A DNA stretch of 64,000 nucleotides. Source: CALITV01 sp964415795 (GTDB taxonomy: Bacteria; UBP6; UBA1177; JAKLFG01). Numbering within the stretch: position 1 is the stretch's first letter; every line of letters begins with the position of its first letter. The notes beneath the pieces were generated by a model, which was given only the letters and a program-made list of their open reading frames with translations, searched no databases and was not told the origin of the DNA. The stretch covers positions 215,006 through 279,005 of the forward strand of contig CAYQBN010000001.1 of assembly GCA_964415795.1 (NCBI GenBank). Direction: 5' to 3'. Of this stretch, positions 15,187 through 24,110 are shown piece by piece. A program made the translations under genes and the position numbers.

Positions 15187-16143
15187 GTGCAGGTCGTCAA
15201 GCGATACTTCACAGAGCATTTCGAGTCGCTGTTCAAGTGGTTCACGATCTGCTGTGCCGCGCTCGTGCTTCTCATCATGGCGGCGATGTTCCTGCAACTG
15301 GTCTGGAACGCGCGGCTCGCCATCGGGCACTTCGGGATCTCGTTCCTCTGGACCGACCAGTGGGATCCGGCGACCCATCAGTACGGCGCCCTTTCGAGCA
15401 TCTACGGAACGCTCGTCTCGACCATCATCGCCATGGTCATCGCGGTCCCGATGAGCGTCGTCATCGCCCTCTTTCTCGTCGAGCTCGCTCACCCCGTTGT
15501 CGCGAAGATCGTCGGCACCGCGATAGAACTGCTCGCCGCGATCCCGAGCATCATCTACGGTATGTGGGGACTCTTCGTCTTCGCCCCGATCATGGCAGAG
15601 AAGGTGCAGCCATTTCTGCAAGAAACGCTCGGCCTCGAGAAGGTTCCCGGCATCGGAAAACTCTTTACCGGCGCTCCGATGGGGATCGGCATGCTTACCG
15701 CGGGACTCATCCTCGCGCTCATGATACTGCCGTTCATCAGCGCGGTTATGCGCGATGTCTTCGCGATGGTTCCCTCGGTCGTCAAGGAGTCGGCCTACGG
15801 GATGGGATCGACGACATGGGAGGTGACTCGCAAGGTGACGCTCCGTTACGGCATCCAAGGCATCATCGGCGCCTGCTTCCTCGGGCTCGGCCGCGCGATC
15901 GGCGAGACGATGGCGGTCACCTTCGTCATCGGCAACGCCCACAACATTTCGCTTTCGCTCTATGATCCCGGCAGTTCGATCGCTTCGACGCTCGCCAACG
16001 AGTTCGCCGAGGCATCCGAGCCGATCTACCTCCATTCGCTCATCTACCTCGGGCTCGTGCTCCTCGTGATGACCTTCGTCATTCAGGTGCTCGCCCAGTG
16101 GTGGGTGCGGCGGCTCAAGAAGAGCATGGGGGCGGGGCTGTGA
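15187..16143 (+). CDS. pstC: Phosphate ABC transporter permease PstC
   Basis: 318 residues from a GTG at 15187 (GAGGAG 11 nt upstream). Six TM segments are visible, first LLIMAAMFLQLVWNA. Permease signature around residues 210-250 (SAYGMGSTTWEVTRKVTLRYGIQGIIGACFLGLGRAIGETMAV, the EAA loop and the PstC IGET motif). It pairs with PstA to form the inner-membrane phosphate channel. Overlaps pstA by GTGA. Confidence 0.94.
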   Translation: MQVVKRYFTEHFESLFKWFTICCAALVLLIMAAMFLQLVWNARLAIGHFGISFLWTDQWDPATHQYGALSSIYGTLVSTIIAMVIAVPMSVVIALFLVELAHPVVAKIVGTAIELLAAIPSIIYGMWGLFVFAPIMAEKVQPFLQETLGLEKVPGIGKLFTGAPMGIGMLTAGLILALMILPFISAVMRDVFAMVPSVVKESAYGMGSTTWEVTRKVTLRYGIQGIIGACFLGLGRAIGETMAVTFVIGNAHNISLSLYDPGSSIASTLANEFAEASEPIYLHSLIYLGLVLLVMTFVIQVLAQWWVRRLKKSMGAGL

Positions 16144-16988
16144 AGAAGGCCGACAACATCCGCCGGCGCGAGGCACTCAACCGGACGGTAAGCGTTCTCT
16201 CGGGACTCGCCGCGCTCGTCGGCATCTTCTTCCTCGGCTGGATACTCTGGACCGTCACGCGACAGGGTCTCGCGGCGTTCGACCTCGAGTTCTTCACGCA
16301 ACTGCCAGCGCCGCCCGGCATCGAAGGAGGCGGTCTCGCCAACGCGATCGTCGGCACGGTGCTCATCACGCTCCTCGCGACGCTGATGGGCGTTCCGTTC
16401 GGTCTTTTCACCGGTGTCTATCTCTCCGAGTTCGGGAAACATTCCCGTTTCGGCGATCTCGTCCGGTTCACAATGAACATCACGATGGGAGTCCCCTCGA
16501 TCATCGTAGGTCTCTTCGTCTATACGATCCTCGTCCTGCCGGTGGGACATTTTTCGGCCTATGCCGGCGCGGTCGCGCTCGCCATCATCATGCTGCCGGT
16601 CGTCGCACGGACGACCGAGGACATGCTCGGGCTCGTTCCGAATGCGCTCCGCGAATCGGCGCTCGCCATCGGCATGCCGCGCTGGCGCATGATCGTCGCG
16701 ATACTCTTCCGGGCGGCGCGGTCGGGCCTTCTCACCGGCATCCTGCTCGCCGTGGCGCGGGTCTCGGGCGAGACGGCGCCGCTCCTCTTCACCGCGATGA
16801 GCAGTCCTTACTGGATGAAGGGTCTCGCCGAGCCGACGGCCAATCTTACCGTCACGATATTCAACTACGCCATGAGCCCGTTCGACGATTGGAAGCAACT
16901 TGCGTGGGGCGCCTCTCTGCTTATCATGGCGGCGGTGCTCGGCGTGAACATCGCGGCGCGTGTTCTGTTAAAGGAGAAGAAACGATGA
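16140..16988 (+). CDS. pstA: Phosphate ABC transporter permease PstA
   Basis: 282 residues from the GTG overlapping the pstC stop. Six TM segments; EAA-type loop ALRESALAIGMPRWRMIVAIL and GETAPLLFTAM, which are PstA hallmarks. Overlaps pstB by ATGA, as in most pst operons. Confidence 0.94.
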   Translation: MKKADNIRRREALNRTVSVLSGLAALVGIFFLGWILWTVTRQGLAAFDLEFFTQLPAPPGIEGGGLANAIVGTVLITLLATLMGVPFGLFTGVYLSEFGKHSRFGDLVRFTMNITMGVPSIIVGLFVYTILVLPVGHFSAYAGAVALAIIMLPVVARTTEDMLGLVPNALRESALAIGMPRWRMIVAILFRAARSGLLTGILLAVARVSGETAPLLFTAMSSPYWMKGLAEPTANLTVTIFNYAMSPFDDWKQLAWGASLLIMAAVLGVNIAARVLLKEKKR

Positions 16989-17779
16989 GCGACACTTCGA
17001 CTCTTCCTCTCTATGGCACACCGGCCGATCCGACGCCCACGATAGCGGTGCGCGGCCTCAATTTCTTCTACGGCACCCAGCAGGCGCTCTTCGACAACGA
17101 TCTCGATATCGCACCGAACCGCGTGACCGCGGTCATCGGCCCCTCGGGGTGCGGCAAGTCCACCCACCTTCGGGTCTACAACCGCATCTTTGAACTCTAC
17201 CGCGACCAACGGGCCACCGGCACGGTCTTTCTCAACGGTGAGAACATCTTCGCCATGAACCTCCTCGACCTGCGCCGCCGCGTCGGGATGATCTTCCAGA
17301 AGCCAACGCCGTTCCCAATGTCGGTCTTCGAGAATGTCGCGTATGGCATCCGGCTCCACTACGAGGTTTCCAAAAGCGAACTCGAGGGACGCGTCGAGGC
17401 GGCGCTCAAGGGCGCGGCGCTCTGGGAGGAGGTGCGCGACCTGCTCCACAAGCCGGGAACGGCGCTCTCGGGCGGCCAGCAGCAGCGGCTCTGCATCGCG
17501 CGGGCGATCGCGGTCGAGCCGGAGGTGCTCCTCATGGATGAACCGACGAGCGCGATAGACCCCATCGCGACGGCGAAGATCGAGGAACTGGTCGAAAGCC
17601 TCAAGAGCCGATTCACCATCGTCATCGTGACCCACAACATGCAACAGGCGGCTCGCATCAGCGATTTTACCGCCTTCTTCTTCAAGGGCTACATCGTCGA
17701 GTTCGGGGAGACGAGGCAGATATTCACCAACCCGAAAAACAAGAAGACCGAGGAATATATCACCGGACGGTTCGGTTAG
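16985..17779 (+). CDS. pstB: Phosphate ABC transporter ATPase PstB
   Basis: 264 residues. Walker A GPSGCGKS with Lys58, Q-loop GMIFQKPTPFPMS, signature LSGGQQQR, Walker B VLLMDEPTSAID and H-loop THNMQQAARISD. Start at 16985 overlaps the pstA stop. The residues after Walker A read THLRVYNRI, where most PstB have a hydrophobic residue in place of the His; everything else is standard. Powers phosphate import and is needed for signalling to PhoR through PhoU. Confidence 0.95.
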   Translation: MSDTSTLPLYGTPADPTPTIAVRGLNFFYGTQQALFDNDLDIAPNRVTAVIGPSGCGKSTHLRVYNRIFELYRDQRATGTVFLNGENIFAMNLLDLRRRVGMIFQKPTPFPMSVFENVAYGIRLHYEVSKSELEGRVEAALKGAALWEEVRDLLHKPGTALSGGQQQRLCIARAIAVEPEVLLMDEPTSAIDPIATAKIEELVESLKSRFTIVIVTHNMQQAARISDFTAFFFKGYIVEFGETRQIFTNPKNKKTEEYITGRFG

Positions 17780-17791
17780 AGGGAGGTTACC

Positions 17792-18463
17792 ATGCCGATG
17801 CGTATCCAGCGCGACATCGCAAAACTCAAGACACGGCTCCTCGAGATGGGGCTCAAGATAGAGGAGACCTTCGCCCGGGCCGTCCAGTGCGTCCGGGACC
17901 GCAACACCCAAATGGCCAGCGCCATCGTCGCAGGAGACCGAGAGATAGACCTCGCCGAGGTGGACCTCGAGGAGGAGTGCCTCAAGACGCTCGCCCTCAA
18001 CCAGCCGGTCGCGGGAGATCTGCGGCTCATCGTGACGGTGCTCAAGATAAACAACGACCTCGAGCGGATCGGCGATCTCGTCGTCAACATGGCCGAACGG
18101 GTCATTACCCTCGCCGCCCATCCCGAGGTGGAACTTCCTTTTGATTTCAGCCGGATGGCCCACACGGCGCACCTCATGCTCCACGCCTCGATCGAGGCAC
18201 TCGTGAACCTCGACAAGAGCCGCGCCTACGAAGTTCTTGCCCGCGACGAGGAAATAGATACCATGCACCGAGAGATGTACCAGCGGGCGGGGCAGATGTT
18301 GCGCGAACGACCGGGACAGGCGGAGATCCTTCTCCATGGCATCGCTCTCTCGCGTTACCTCGAACGGATCGCCGACCATGCGACCAACATCGCCGAGGAT
18401 GTCATCTACCTCGTGGACGGCGAGATCGTGCGGCACCAGGTAAAAGAGGCACCGCATCAATGA
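17792..18463 (+). CDS. phoU: Phosphate signalling regulator PhoU
   Basis: 223 residues with two PhoU three-helix repeats. Each holds the metal-binding signature: LRLIVTVLKINNDLERIGDLVVNMAERV-type in the first and LSRYLERIADHATNIAEDVIY in the second. It couples Pst activity to PhoR and inhibits the kinase when phosphate is plentiful. GGGAGG lies 5 nt before the start; it is 12 nt after pstB and overlaps phoR by ATGA. Confidence 0.94.
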   Translation: MPMRIQRDIAKLKTRLLEMGLKIEETFARAVQCVRDRNTQMASAIVAGDREIDLAEVDLEEECLKTLALNQPVAGDLRLIVTVLKINNDLERIGDLVVNMAERVITLAAHPEVELPFDFSRMAHTAHLMLHASIEALVNLDKSRAYEVLARDEEIDTMHREMYQRAGQMLRERPGQAEILLHGIALSRYLERIADHATNIAEDVIYLVDGEIVRHQVKEAPHQ

Positions 18464-20214
18464 CCCGAAAACTTTTCTGGAGGCTTTTCTTCTTTCTCAC
18501 CCTTGCCGCAGGAACCGCGCTCATTCTTTCGGCGATCGTCTCGTGGCGTCTCTTTGACCGCTTCACCCGCGAGCAGACCGTCACCGAACTCAAAGAGTCT
18601 CTCGTCACCCTCGAGCGGGTGCTTCGCATCGAGGAGGCATACGGTCACGGCGCCTCATTCGGCGAAACGGTACGCGACCTCGGGACGCGGCTTGGCATCC
18701 GCTTTACCGTCGTCGCTCCCGACGGAGCGGTGCTCGCCGATTCGGAAGAAGATCCATCGCATATGGCCAATCATGGCGACCGCCCCGAGATCCGCGACGC
18801 GCTCGGCGGGATCGTCGGCGTCGCCGCGCGCTACAGCCCTACTCTCAAAACTGAACAACTCTATGTTGCCCTTCGGGTCCGCGATGGTGCCGAGACCCGC
18901 TTTGTGATACGCGCCTCCAAGACGATTTCGTCGCTTCGAGAAAGCATGCGTCCGCTCACCGCCGACCTTCTCTTCGTCACCGTCCTTATTCTCTGCGGCA
19001 TCTTCGGCATGAGTGTTCTCATCGCCCGCGCCATCAGCAGGCCGATAACGACGCTCCAGACCGGAGCCGAGCGCTTCGCGGCCGGAGATCTCAGCAGTCG
19101 CCTCCCCATACCTGAAACCGAAGAATTCGCGCGGCTCGCCCGGTCGCTCAACACCATGGCCTCAGAACTCGAGACACGAATCTCCGAGATCACGGCACAG
19201 AAGAACGAACTTGAGGCGATCCTCTCGAGCCTCGACGAAGCGCTGGTCCTCGTAGATGAAAACGAGCAGGTGCTCCGCGTCAACGCCGCCGCCGGCAGGC
19301 TCTTTCACACCACTCCTGCGGAGGCCGCCGGCAAGCCGCTCGTCGGGGTGCTCGCCAACAAGGCGCTCTACGAGTTCGCCCGGGAGGTCATCACGGCACG
19401 GGAGACCCTCGAGCGGGAGATAGACCTCTACGACAGCGAAGGAAAGATGCTCTACGCGCACGGCGTGCCGGTGGCCAACCGCCCGTGCATATTGCTCGTT
19501 TTCACCGACATCACCCGCCTCAAGAAACTCGAGAACATCCGCAAGGAGTTCGTCGCTAATGTCTCGCACGAACTGCGCACCCCCATCACCGCGATAAAGG
19601 GCTATGTCGAAACCCTCCGCGACGGCGCGCTCGACGATCCGGCGGCGGCGCGCAACTTCCTCGACATCATCGCGCGCCAGAGCAACCGGCTCGGCGCCAT
19701 CATCGAAGACCTGCTCGCCCTCTCGAAGATAGAGCGCGACGCCGAACACGGAGAGATCGTCAAAACGACCTCTCCGGTGAAGCCGGTTCTTCTCGCGGTG
19801 GCGCAGACCTTCGCCGAACGAGCCGCAAAGAAGCATATAACCATTGAAGTTCACTGCGAAGATTCACTCTCCGCCTCCCTCAACGCACCGCTCATCGAGC
19901 AGGCGGTCGGCAACCTCGTTGACAACGCCGTCACCTACTCGCACGACGACGGCATCATCACCATTGCCGCCCGTGAAGAAGGAAACGACATCGTGATAAG
20001 TGTCACCGACACCGGCATCGGCATCGCATCGGAACACCTGCCGCGCCTGTTCGAGCGCTTCTACCGCGTGGACAAGGCACGGAGCCGTGCCGTCGGCGGA
20101 ACTGGCCTCGGACTCGCCATCGTCAAGCACATCGTGCTCGCCCACAAAGGCGCCGTATCGGTAAAAAGCGAACTGGGGAAAGGCTCGACATTCTCGATAC
20201 GCCTGCCGCGGTGA
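18460..20214 (+). CDS. phoR: Phosphate regulon sensor histidine kinase PhoR
   Basis: 584 residues. TM1 (about 7-30), extracytoplasmic region (about 31-168), TM2 (about 170-190, LLFVTVLILCGIFGMSVLIA), HAMP (about 190-245), PAS (about 250-350), HisKA with His370 in SHELRTP, HATPase with N box LVDNAVTYS, G1 DTGIGIA, F box LFERFYRVD and G2 GGTGLGLAIVKH. The periplasmic domain is larger than in E. coli PhoR and like those of Gram-positive and deltaproteobacterial PhoR. Last gene of the pst operon; no terminator hairpin is obvious downstream. Confidence 0.92.
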   Translation: MTRKLFWRLFFFLTLAAGTALILSAIVSWRLFDRFTREQTVTELKESLVTLERVLRIEEAYGHGASFGETVRDLGTRLGIRFTVVAPDGAVLADSEEDPSHMANHGDRPEIRDALGGIVGVAARYSPTLKTEQLYVALRVRDGAETRFVIRASKTISSLRESMRPLTADLLFVTVLILCGIFGMSVLIARAISRPITTLQTGAERFAAGDLSSRLPIPETEEFARLARSLNTMASELETRISEITAQKNELEAILSSLDEALVLVDENEQVLRVNAAAGRLFHTTPAEAAGKPLVGVLANKALYEFAREVITARETLEREIDLYDSEGKMLYAHGVPVANRPCILLVFTDITRLKKLENIRKEFVANVSHELRTPITAIKGYVETLRDGALDDPAAARNFLDIIARQSNRLGAIIEDLLALSKIERDAEHGEIVKTTSPVKPVLLAVAQTFAERAAKKHITIEVHCEDSLSASLNAPLIEQAVGNLVDNAVTYSHDDGIITIAAREEGNDIVISVTDTGIGIASEHLPRLFERFYRVDKARSRAVGGTGLGLAIVKHIVLAHKGAVSVKSELGKGSTFSIRLPR

Positions 20215-20333
20215 AACCTTTAGCGTAGAAATAATCAAATAAAATCAAAGTAAAATATAAAAGTAGTTATTTATCCTATTGACATATGATTTTGAATATG
20301 TTATTACATAGTCTACTTACTATTGAGGTTGTG
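20215..20333 (+). promoter_or_regulatory. AT-rich boundary and promoter of the restriction island
   Basis: The 119-bp gap is strongly AT-rich compared with the pst operon before it. It contains TTGACA (20279-20284), a 17-bp spacer and TATTAC (20302-20307), about 27 bp before the first hsd gene. The drop in GC marks the left edge of the acquired island. I found no tRNA, integrase or obvious attachment repeat. Confidence 0.45.
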
Positions 20334-20912
20334 ATGTTTCTCACATTGGACAAGGTAGCAGAGATAAGAATCGGCTATCAACCGCGCTCCTCCCTCCGGG
20401 GAGATACGAGTGGAACCCACCGCTTGGTTTTTGGTAAAAACATCTCTCCAGATGGCAAATTGGAGGGTCCTTTTCTCCAGATTGTTCCCGATCGGAAAGC
20501 GAATCTCTATGAGGTGCGTCCAAGAGATATCCTTTTCCTTGCGCGCGGGACCGAGCATAAGGCCATTTGCATTGATTCCGAGATTGCCCCGAACCTGCTT
20601 GCTTCTTCCAACTTCTACATCGTCAGAGTAAAAACGCCGACCGTATTACCGTGCTTTCTCGCATGGTACATGAACCAAAAACCGGCGCGTGAACATTACG
20701 AGATACATGCTGCCGGGGCAACCATTTCCTATATTTCCAAACCGGCCCTCGCCGCGTTGCCGATTCCGGTCATCCCGATTGAAAAACAACAAGCCATCGT
20801 AAAGATTGCTCAGTTACGGGATGAGGAGCGAGTCATCGAACAACACCTGTCGCGGTTGCGCGATCGCCTCGTCGACAAGCAATGTTTAAAAGCACTTGAA
20901 CAAGGGAGATAG
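20334..20912 (+). CDS. hsdS: Half-size type I restriction specificity subunit (single TRD)
   Basis: 192 residues from ATG 20334 (GAGG 5 nt upstream; the in-frame ATG at 20286 lies at the -10 region). One target-recognition domain: LDKVAEIRIG at the start, SNFYIVRVK, ISYISKPALAALPIPVIPIEKQQAIV, then a helical tail (about 155-190) like the conserved spacer of HsdS. Canonical HsdS has two such TRD-helix units, so this is half a subunit. Half subunits can dimerise to give symmetric targets. It precedes hsdM by 2 nt, whereas a full-length hsdS lies further down the operon. Confidence 0.75.
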   Translation: MFLTLDKVAEIRIGYQPRSSLRGDTSGTHRLVFGKNISPDGKLEGPFLQIVPDRKANLYEVRPRDILFLARGTEHKAICIDSEIAPNLLASSNFYIVRVKTPTVLPCFLAWYMNQKPAREHYEIHAAGATISYISKPALAALPIPVIPIEKQQAIVKIAQLRDEERVIEQHLSRLRDRLVDKQCLKALEQGR

Positions 20913-20914
20913 CA

Positions 20915-22441
20915 ATGAACGGCGCTGAGTACCAAAAGAAGATCAATGACACCGTATGGCGGGCCTGTGACACCTTTCGAGGTGCGGTCGATCCAGCCGA
21001 GTATAAGAACTACATCCTCACCATGCTTTTCATAAAATACATGAGCGATCTGTGGAAAGACCGTCGTGAAGAGTACGCCAAGAAATATGACGGCGACACG
21101 GAACGCATCGAGCGGGCACTTTCCCGGGAACGCTTTGTCGTACCGAACGAGAGCAACTTTGATTATTTGTATGCTCACCGGGATGCTCCGAATATCGGCG
21201 AACTGATAAACATTGCTCTAGAAAAAATCGAAGAAACCAATAAGGCAAAACTTGAAAATGTATTTCGAAATGTTGATTTCAACAGTGAAGCGGCTCTAGG
21301 GCAAACCAAAGAGCGGAACCGTCGTCTCAAGAACCTTCTCGAAGATTTCAAGGCCCTCGATCTTCGGCCATCGCACCTTGGCAACCGCGACATCATCGGC
21401 GATGCCTACGAATATCTCATTGCGCAGTTCGCGGCAGGCGCTGGCAAGAAAGCGGGAGAGTTTTACACCCCGCCGGAGGTCTCGACGCTACTCGCCAAAC
21501 TCGTTGACCCAAAACCGGGCGCCCGCATCTGCGACCCTGCGTGCGGCTCCGGATCGCTCCTGATCAAGGTGGCGAAAGAGGTCTCCGACAAAAACTTCGC
21601 CCTCTTCGGGCAGGAATCGAACGGTTCGACATGGTCACTGTGTCGCATGAACATGTTCCTGCACGAAATGGACTCGGCCCGCATCGAGTGGGGAGATACG
21701 CTGAACAACCCGAAGTTGATAGAAAACGACGAACTCATGCGTTTTGATGTGGTTGTCGCCAATCCTCCCTTTTCGCTCGAAAAATGGGGGCACGAAAATG
21801 CGTCGCACGACCGGTTCAAACGCTTTTGGCGCGGGGTGCCGCCCAAAAGCCGGGGCGACTATGCCTTTATCAGCCACATGGTCGAGGTGGCGTTGGCAGG
21901 AATCGGCAAGGTCGGCGTCATCGTGCCGCACGGTGTCTTGTTCAGGGGCAGCGCCGAGGGGACGATCCGGCGAAAATTCATCGAAGAGAACATCCTTGAG
22001 GCGGTCATCGGTTTGCCGGAACAACTCTTTTATGGGACCGGTATCCCGACGGCGATCCTTATTTTCAACAAAGGCCGCAAACCGCGTGACCTCGCGACGA
22101 CGAAGCGCGACAAGCATATCCTGTTCATCGATGCGAGTCGCGAGTACGAAGACGGCAAAAAACAGAATCGCCTGCGGCCACAAGATATCGAGAAAATAGT
22201 GACCACCTTCCGCGAGTTCAAGGAGATACCGAAGTACTCGCACCTAGCGTCATTCGACGAAATCGAAGAGGCGGAGTACAACCTGAACATCCCGCGCTAT
22301 GTAGATACCTTCGAAGAAGAACCCGATGTGGACATCCCGGTGGTACAAGCCGAAATAAAGCGCCTCGAGACGGAACTTGCCAAGACACGCGAAGAAATGG
22401 ACGGGTATCTGAAGGAACTTGGGCTTTATGAAAATCGTTGA
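20915..22441 (+). CDS. hsdM: Type I restriction-modification methyltransferase HsdM
   Basis: 508 residues. N-terminal HsdM helical domain (AEYQKKINDTVWRACDTFRG, YILTMLFIKYMSDLW), then N6-adenine methylase core with SAM motif DPACGSGSLL (Asp207) and catalytic NPPF (Asn283). The C-terminal end is a charged helix. Forms M2S with HsdS and methylates adenine in both strands of the target. All catalytic motifs intact. Confidence 0.95.
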   Translation: MNGAEYQKKINDTVWRACDTFRGAVDPAEYKNYILTMLFIKYMSDLWKDRREEYAKKYDGDTERIERALSRERFVVPNESNFDYLYAHRDAPNIGELINIALEKIEETNKAKLENVFRNVDFNSEAALGQTKERNRRLKNLLEDFKALDLRPSHLGNRDIIGDAYEYLIAQFAAGAGKKAGEFYTPPEVSTLLAKLVDPKPGARICDPACGSGSLLIKVAKEVSDKNFALFGQESNGSTWSLCRMNMFLHEMDSARIEWGDTLNNPKLIENDELMRFDVVVANPPFSLEKWGHENASHDRFKRFWRGVPPKSRGDYAFISHMVEVALAGIGKVGVIVPHGVLFRGSAEGTIRRKFIEENILEAVIGLPEQLFYGTGIPTAILIFNKGRKPRDLATTKRDKHILFIDASREYEDGKKQNRLRPQDIEKIVTTFREFKEIPKYSHLASFDEIEEAEYNLNIPRYVDTFEEEPDVDIPVVQAEIKRLETELAKTREEMDGYLKELGLYENR

Positions 22442-22471
22442 AATACAATAGGTTTGTGAATACAACAGAAA

Positions 22472-22498
22472 AATAATTGGCAGATATTATCAATTATT
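22472..22498. promoter_or_regulatory. Inverted repeat, likely operator of the higBA-type pair
   Basis: Perfect 8-bp inverted repeat AATAATTG ... CAATTATT with an 11-bp centre, 19 bp before the toxin start codon. This is a typical place for autoregulation by an XRE-type antitoxin. Confidence 0.5.
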
Positions 22499-22517
22499 CT
22501 TGACAACGGAGGTGGAA

Positions 22518-22853
22518 GTGGATATCCTCTATAGGAATAAGGGGCTAGAAAAGGCATGTACGGAACAAAAAGAGGCTGTGAAACGGTATGGACCGAACAA
22601 CCAGAAAAAATTGTTTCAGAGGCTCAGCGAAATTGATGCGGCTGACAACCTCGAGATTCTCTGCAAAATCCCCGCTGCTCGCTGTCATCCGCTTACGGGC
22701 AATCTCAAGGGCCTGTGGGCCGTTGATCTGGTGCATCCGTTTCGTTTGTTGTTCCGCTTAGTAAAATCTGATGGTACCGATATCGAGGAGGAGGAGATCA
22801 TTCCGGCATTGGTAGTTGCCGTGATGATTTGGGATATAAAGGACTACCATTAG
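22518..22853 (+). CDS. higB: HigB-type toxin (RelE/ParE superfamily)
   Basis: 111 residues from a GTG at 22518 with GGAGG 5 nt upstream; an in-frame TTG at 22500 would add six residues. Sequence follows the HigB plan: YGPNNQKKLFQRLSEIDAADNL, CHPLTGNLKGLWAVDLVHPFRLLF. Such toxins cleave mRNA on the ribosome. It sits 9 nt before an XRE-domain gene in the toxin-first order of higBA. Confidence 0.78.
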   Translation: MDILYRNKGLEKACTEQKEAVKRYGPNNQKKLFQRLSEIDAADNLEILCKIPAARCHPLTGNLKGLWAVDLVHPFRLLFRLVKSDGTDIEEEEIIPALVVAVMIWDIKDYH

Positions 22854-22862
22854 GGGAGAAAC

Positions 22863-23951
22863 ATGGGCAGAAGAAGTTATCAGCCCGACGATGCGATCGG
22901 ACCGGGCGCCACGATCCTTGAGACCATAGAGGCGATCAACCTCTCGCAAAAGGAATTGGCGCTCCGCATGGGGCGCGATGAGGCAACAATCAACAAACTG
23001 ATCAAAAACGCGCTCGGCATTACTCAGGATACTGCCATTCAGTTGGAAAATGTTCTCGGCATTCCGGCCTCGTTCTGGATGAATTTGGACCGGAACTATC
23101 GAGAGAATCTTGCCCGCATAGAAGAACAGAAGCGACTGGAAGAGGAACGAGCCGTTCTGGAGCAGTTTTCCTACAATCCTTACCGCGACTTGGTGAACCT
23201 CGGCTGGGTTGAATCTTTCAAAGACCCGCAGGATCAAGTAAAAGCACTCTTACGGTTCTTCGGTGTTCATTCGTTCAGATCCTTGCAGGATGTAGTTTCG
23301 GTTGCGTTCAGAAAGGACAAGAAAAAAGAGTGTGAACCGCTCGCCATCGCAGCATGGTTAAGAAAGGGTGAGTTGTACGGTCGCGAAATCAGGACAGCCC
23401 CGTATGATAAGGCCCGATTGACGAATACACTGCCGGAACTGAAAAAACTTTCAAGAGAAGAACCGGAGGTGTACTCTAAAAAGATTCAAGAACTGTGCGC
23501 CGCTTGTGGCGTTGCGGTAGTGTATCTACCACACTTGCCGAAAACCTATGTGAATGGCGCGACAAAGTGGTTAACGCCGGAACGGGCGCTTATTCTCCTG
23601 ACGCTGAGAGGAAGGAAAGACGACATTTTCTGGTTCAGCCTTTTCCATGAAATCGGACATGTACTGAAGCATAGCAAGAAGGAAACCTTTGTCTCCTTCG
23701 AGAAATGTGTTGAGAAAGACGATTACGAGAAAGAGGCGGATCGTTTCGCAGCCGAGACATTGATTCCTTCCGTTTTGCTTCGATCTTTTGCCAAAAGAGG
23801 TGTTTTTACGGCAGAGGCCATAAAGACCTTTGCGAAAAGGGCCGAGGTTGCGCCGTCGATAGTGGTCGGGCGGTTGATGCATGAGAAAAAGATTCCGTTC
23901 AATAGTCCTTTGAACTCGTTACGAACTACGCTAGAATGGCGTGAAGAATGA
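22863..23951 (+). CDS. HigA-like antitoxin fused to ImmA/IrrE metallopeptidase domain
   Basis: 362 residues. N-terminal XRE helix-turn-helix (about 15-75: LSQKELALRMGRDEATINKLIK) of the HigA/VapI type with IPASFWMNLDRNYRENLAR. A linker follows (about 85-190), then an ImmA/IrrE zinc peptidase domain with HEIGH (His262, Glu263, His266) and a downstream EKEADRFAAETLIP ligand Glu region. ImmA-type proteases cleave repressors, so this may be a self-processing or damage-responsive antitoxin. Embedded in the hsd operon rather than standing alone. Confidence 0.8.
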   Translation: MGRRSYQPDDAIGPGATILETIEAINLSQKELALRMGRDEATINKLIKNALGITQDTAIQLENVLGIPASFWMNLDRNYRENLARIEEQKRLEEERAVLEQFSYNPYRDLVNLGWVESFKDPQDQVKALLRFFGVHSFRSLQDVVSVAFRKDKKKECEPLAIAAWLRKGELYGREIRTAPYDKARLTNTLPELKKLSREEPEVYSKKIQELCAACGVAVVYLPHLPKTYVNGATKWLTPERALILLTLRGRKDDIFWFSLFHEIGHVLKHSKKETFVSFEKCVEKDDYEKEADRFAAETLIPSVLLRSFAKRGVFTAEAIKTFAKRAEVAPSIVVGRLMHEKKIPFNSPLNSLRTTLEWREE

Positions 23952-23984
23952 CTTTTGATTCTGACGAACCGATTATTTTAGCAA

Positions 23985-24026
23985 ACCCGCCGGGCGCTGG
24001 CGAAAGCCAAGCTCACTTCGGCGGGT
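23985..24026. other. Nested hairpin between higA-like gene and hsdS
   Basis: Outer stem ACCCGCCG (23985-23992) pairs with CGGCGGGT (24019-24026). An inner stem TGGC-GAAA-GCCA (23998-24009) closes on a GNRA tetraloop. No U-run follows, so it is not a canonical terminator; it may be an mRNA processing or stability element, or the remains of a mobile repeat. Confidence 0.5.
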
Positions 24027-24060
24027 GTCTCATTAATATCAAGATGTTACGGTTGCGATA

Positions 24061-24110
24061 GACTATGATGGATTATGAGGTGCTATGAGGTGTTATGAGA
24101 TGCTATGAGA
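24061..24110 (+). repeat. 10-bp imperfect tandem repeat upstream of hsdS
   Basis: Four consecutive units of TGYTATGAGR type at 24071-24110 (first unit diverged), with a further partial copy at 24061. They end directly before the AAGGAG ribosome-binding site of hsdS. The unit is not a multiple of three. A mini-ORF of seven codons starts at 24065 within the array. Confidence 0.7.
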
